Shown: one piece after another, positions 40,846-42,706 of the stretch
How the letters are laid out: each line of letters begins with the position of its first letter
How positions within the stretch are numbered: the stretch's first letter is position 1
Source of the DNA: Candidatus Kaiserbacteria bacterium
GTDB lineage: Bacteria; Patescibacteriota; Minisyncoccia; Phycocordibacterales; UBA918
Direction: 5' to 3'
Assembly: GCA_016204695.1 (NCBI GenBank)
Contig: JACQKD010000002.1
Span: 1 to 42,706 of the forward strand
DNA length: 42,706 nt
The notes under the pieces: model-generated
Database searches by the model: none
Seen by the model: only the letters and a program-made list of their open reading frames with translations
Told to the model about the DNA's origin: nothing
Program-made: the position numbers and the translations under genes

Positions 40846-41274
40846 ATGAAAAAAGTATTCGTGATGCTTTGTGCCGTTGCCGCAACGCTCACCCCGGCAA
40901 CCGCGTTTGCGGCCACCTCCTCAATTCAACAGTTATTGAAAGACAGTATGTTGTTTGTCAATAAAACCCTCCTGCCGCTGTTATTTGCACTCGCGTTCTT
41001 GTTCTTTCTCGTCAATGTGGTGCGATATTTCATCGCTCACGGCGCCGACGAGAAAGGTCGCGAGCAGGCCAAGCGGCTTGCCGTCTGGGGCATCATCGCG
41101 TTCGTCCTTATGGTATCGATCTGGGGCATCGTCAATCTGCTGGTCTCTGGATTCGGCATTGACCGCAACAATGTAGTCTGTCCCGACTATCCGCCGGGGA
41201 ATCCCTGTCAGACCGGGTCCGGTCCAACGCCGATAGTCCCCTCGAGGGAGCTTTCCCCGACAACACCGATATAG
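40846..41274 (+). CDS. VirB2/TrbC-like pilin
   Basis: The product is 142 residues from the ATG at 40846; two in-frame ATGs at 40834 and 40837 lie in the promoter hexamer. A signal peptide (VFVMLCAVAATLTPATAFAA) is followed by two long helices (LLPLLFALAFLFFLVNVVRYFI and LAVWGIIAFVLMVSIWGIVNLLV) with a polar loop (AHGADEKGREQAKR) between them, the VirB2/TrbC hairpin pattern. The C-terminal Pro/Cys tail is unusual. No other VirB genes adjoin it; the VirD4-like ATPase at 23859-25715 is the possible partner. Confidence 0.82.
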   Translation: MKKVFVMLCAVAATLTPATAFAATSSIQQLLKDSMLFVNKTLLPLLFALAFLFFLVNVVRYFIAHGADEKGREQAKRLAVWGIIAFVLMVSIWGIVNLLVSGFGIDRNNVVCPDYPPGNPCQTGSGPTPIVPSRELSPTTPI

Positions 41275-41286
41275 GCCAAGAGAGGA

Positions 41287-41320
41287 TTCAAAATACCTCC
41301 CGTATGGGAGGTATTTTGAA
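41287..41320. terminator. Strong bidirectional terminator (15-bp stem)
   Basis: TTCAAAATACCTCCC and its complement (41287-41301 and 41306-41320) flank a 4-nt loop with A/T runs on both sides. It ends both the pilin transcript and the 16S transcript. Confidence 0.9.
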
Positions 41321-41435
41321 ATTACGCACTCTCTTTTGCCGTATCCATGAGGAAGTCTTTCCTTCCAGCCGGATGATGTTTAGGACGATATCATCAGACG
41401 TCCGTTCTGCGCTCGATCGAGGCACAGAACATCGA

Positions 41436-41481
41436 CCAATCAGCAACGTGTGCTTTACAGCACCGTGCGTTGTCCAATTGG
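41436..41481 (-). other. Hairpin at the 16S 3' end, likely processing site
   Basis: CCAAT/ATTGG, CAACG/CGTTG and GTGCT/AGCAC pair in nested order around a GTAA loop (minus strand). Its base takes in the last five nucleotides of the predicted 16S. The rest of 41321-41476 shows no gene. Confidence 0.6.
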
Positions 41482-42706
41482 AATTAATCCACGACCAGGT
41501 TCCCCTAGCCGTGCCTTGTTACGACTTACTCCCTGTCATCGAGTTTACCGTAGGCCCCGCACTTTCCAAGCGTTCGCGCTTTTGGGCGCTGAACGCGCGG
41601 AAAGTGCGGGGACTTCGGGCACTCCCGACTCCCTTGAGTTGACGGGCGGTGAGTACAAGGCTCGGGAACGTATTCACCGCAGCGTGCTGATCTGCGATTA
41701 CTAGCGATTCCGACTTCATGAGGTCGAGTTGCAGACCTCAATCCGAATTGAGGATGCTTTTAAGGATTTGCTCCGTCTTGCGACATTGCGCCCCTCTGTA
41801 GCACCCATTGTAGCGTGTGTGCAGCCCAAGGCATCAAGGGACATGCTGACCTGGCGTCATCCTCACCTTCCTCTCCCGTGAGGGAGCAGTCTCGCCTGAC
41901 ACTTGTAACAGGCAACGAGGGTTGCGTTCGTTTCCCCACTTAAGGGAACAACTCAAGCCACGAACTGACGACGGCCATGCATCACCTGCCATACACCCTC
42001 GAAGGCTTCCCTGCTTTCACAGGGCGTGCAGTATGGTTTCTAGCCTTGGTAAGGTTTTTCGCTTAACTACGAATTAAGCCACGCGCTCCACCGCTTGTGC
42101 GAGCCCCCGTCTATTCCTTTGAGTTTTAAGCTTGCGCTCGTACTACCCAGGCGGCCCGCTTAACGCGTTAGCTTCGCCACTAAGAGGGTCGATACTCCTA
42201 ATAGCTAGCGGGCAACGTTTAGGGCGTGGAATACCGGGGTATCTAATCCCGTTCTCTCCCCACGCTTTCGTGCTTCAGTGTCAGGAATGCCCCAGCTGTC
42301 TGCCTTCGCTTTTGGTGTTCCCCATGATATCAACGAATTTCACCTCTACACCATGAGTTCCGACAGCCTCTGACATCCTCGAGTTGCGCCGTTTCCCTCG
42401 CGATCTTCGGGTTGAGCCCGAAGTTTTAACGAGAGACTAACGCAACCACCTACGCACCCTTTACGCCCAGTAAATCCGGGTAACGCTCGGGGCTTCTGTA
42501 TTACCGCTCCTGCTGGCACAGAATTGGGAGCCCCTTATTCATGCGCTGATCAATAAACTTTCTGGCGCATAAAAGATGTTTACGTCCCGAGGGACTTCAT
42601 CCATCACGCGGCGTCGCTCCGTCAGACTTTCGTCCATTGCGGAAGATTCTCGACTGCAGCCTCCCGTAGGAGTGTGGACCGTGTCGCAGTTCCACCGGTG
42701 GGGGTC
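41477..42706 (-). rRNA. rrs: 16S ribosomal RNA, 3' portion (5' end outside window)
   Basis: The minus strand contains the conserved 16S blocks from about E. coli position 300 (ACTCCTACGGGAGGC) through the 530 loop, the 790 region and the 1400 region to AAGTCGTAACAAGG and the helix-45 loop AGGGGAACCU. About 290-320 nt of the 5' part lie beyond the window. Helix 44 ends in a long, GC-rich stem. The tail reads GGATTAATTCCAAT instead of GGATCACCTCCTTA. The 530-loop pseudoknot carries compensating changes, which argue for a functional gene. The divergence fits Patescibacteria. No 23S gene follows within the window. Confidence 0.97.

Noticed and set aside
1-42706. Reassigned UGA codon as in Gracilibacteria
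   Set aside because: Several well-defined genes end at TGA with operon-type overlaps, and no conserved frame reads through TGA.

Overview
The window looks like a piece of a Patescibacteria (Candidate Phyla Radiation, probably Parcubacteria-type) chromosome. The evidence is a divergent 16S rRNA gene not followed by a 23S gene, streamlined housekeeping proteins (Obg without a C-terminal domain, SecA without a zinc tail, a short RsmI), type IV pilin-like and VirB2/VirD4-like envelope genes, tRNAs without encoded CCA, and many short membrane proteins of unknown function. TGA works as a normal stop codon. The lineage is my inference; no database was searched.

Layout. 1-2.4 kb: two membrane-tethered helix-turn-helix proteins separated by a structured non-coding stretch. 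2.4-10.3 kb: housekeeping block on the minus strand (gatB, obg, two small membrane proteins, secA, a 37-residue lysine/arginine-rich protein, murB). 10.7-22.4 kb: a pilin-like gene followed by an envelope glycan cluster (O-antigen-ligase-like protein with TPRs, flippase, two methyltransferases, five GT4 glycosyltransferases, one of them frameshifted). 22.4-29.3 kb: a secreted PKD-domain protein, a VirD4/TraD-like ATPase, a fused L,D-transpeptidase/D,D-carboxypeptidase, a putative glycoside hydrolase and small membrane proteins. 29.5-35.4 kb: rsmI, an S51-like peptidase, murC, murD, two small membrane proteins and a sodium:solute symporter. 35.5-41.3 kb: a membrane-anchored beta-propeller-like protein, tRNA-Leu(CAG), an S9 peptidase, a DedA-like protein, tRNA-Ile(GAT) and a VirB2-like pilin. 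41.5 kb to the end: the 3' four fifths of a 16S rRNA gene on the minus strand.

Two window-wide patterns stand out. First, about sixteen genes have a -10 promoter hexamer (often extended, TGN-TANNNT) ending exactly 6-8 nt before their ATG, so the predicted transcript begins at or next to the start codon. Downstream operon genes mostly start in ATGA or TAATG overlaps. The 16S 3' tail reads GGATTAATTCC where the usual form is GGATCACCTCC, so the canonical anti-Shine-Dalgarno core is missing. Together these suggest a cell that starts translation mainly on leaderless mRNAs and by termination-reinitiation coupling. Second, a family of 185-214 bp MITE-like elements, sharing a terminal inverted repeat beginning AGAACCTATCTCA, sits at gene boundaries three times, plus one solo end. 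One copy lies exactly at a stop codon, and two ends supply the apparent -10 of the neighbouring gene.

The murein genes (murB, murC, murD, the LDT/PBP fusion), the glycan cluster and the pilin/VirD4/VirB2-like genes together form an envelope-building and cell-surface module, consistent with a host-associated ultra-small cell that has a real peptidoglycan wall.
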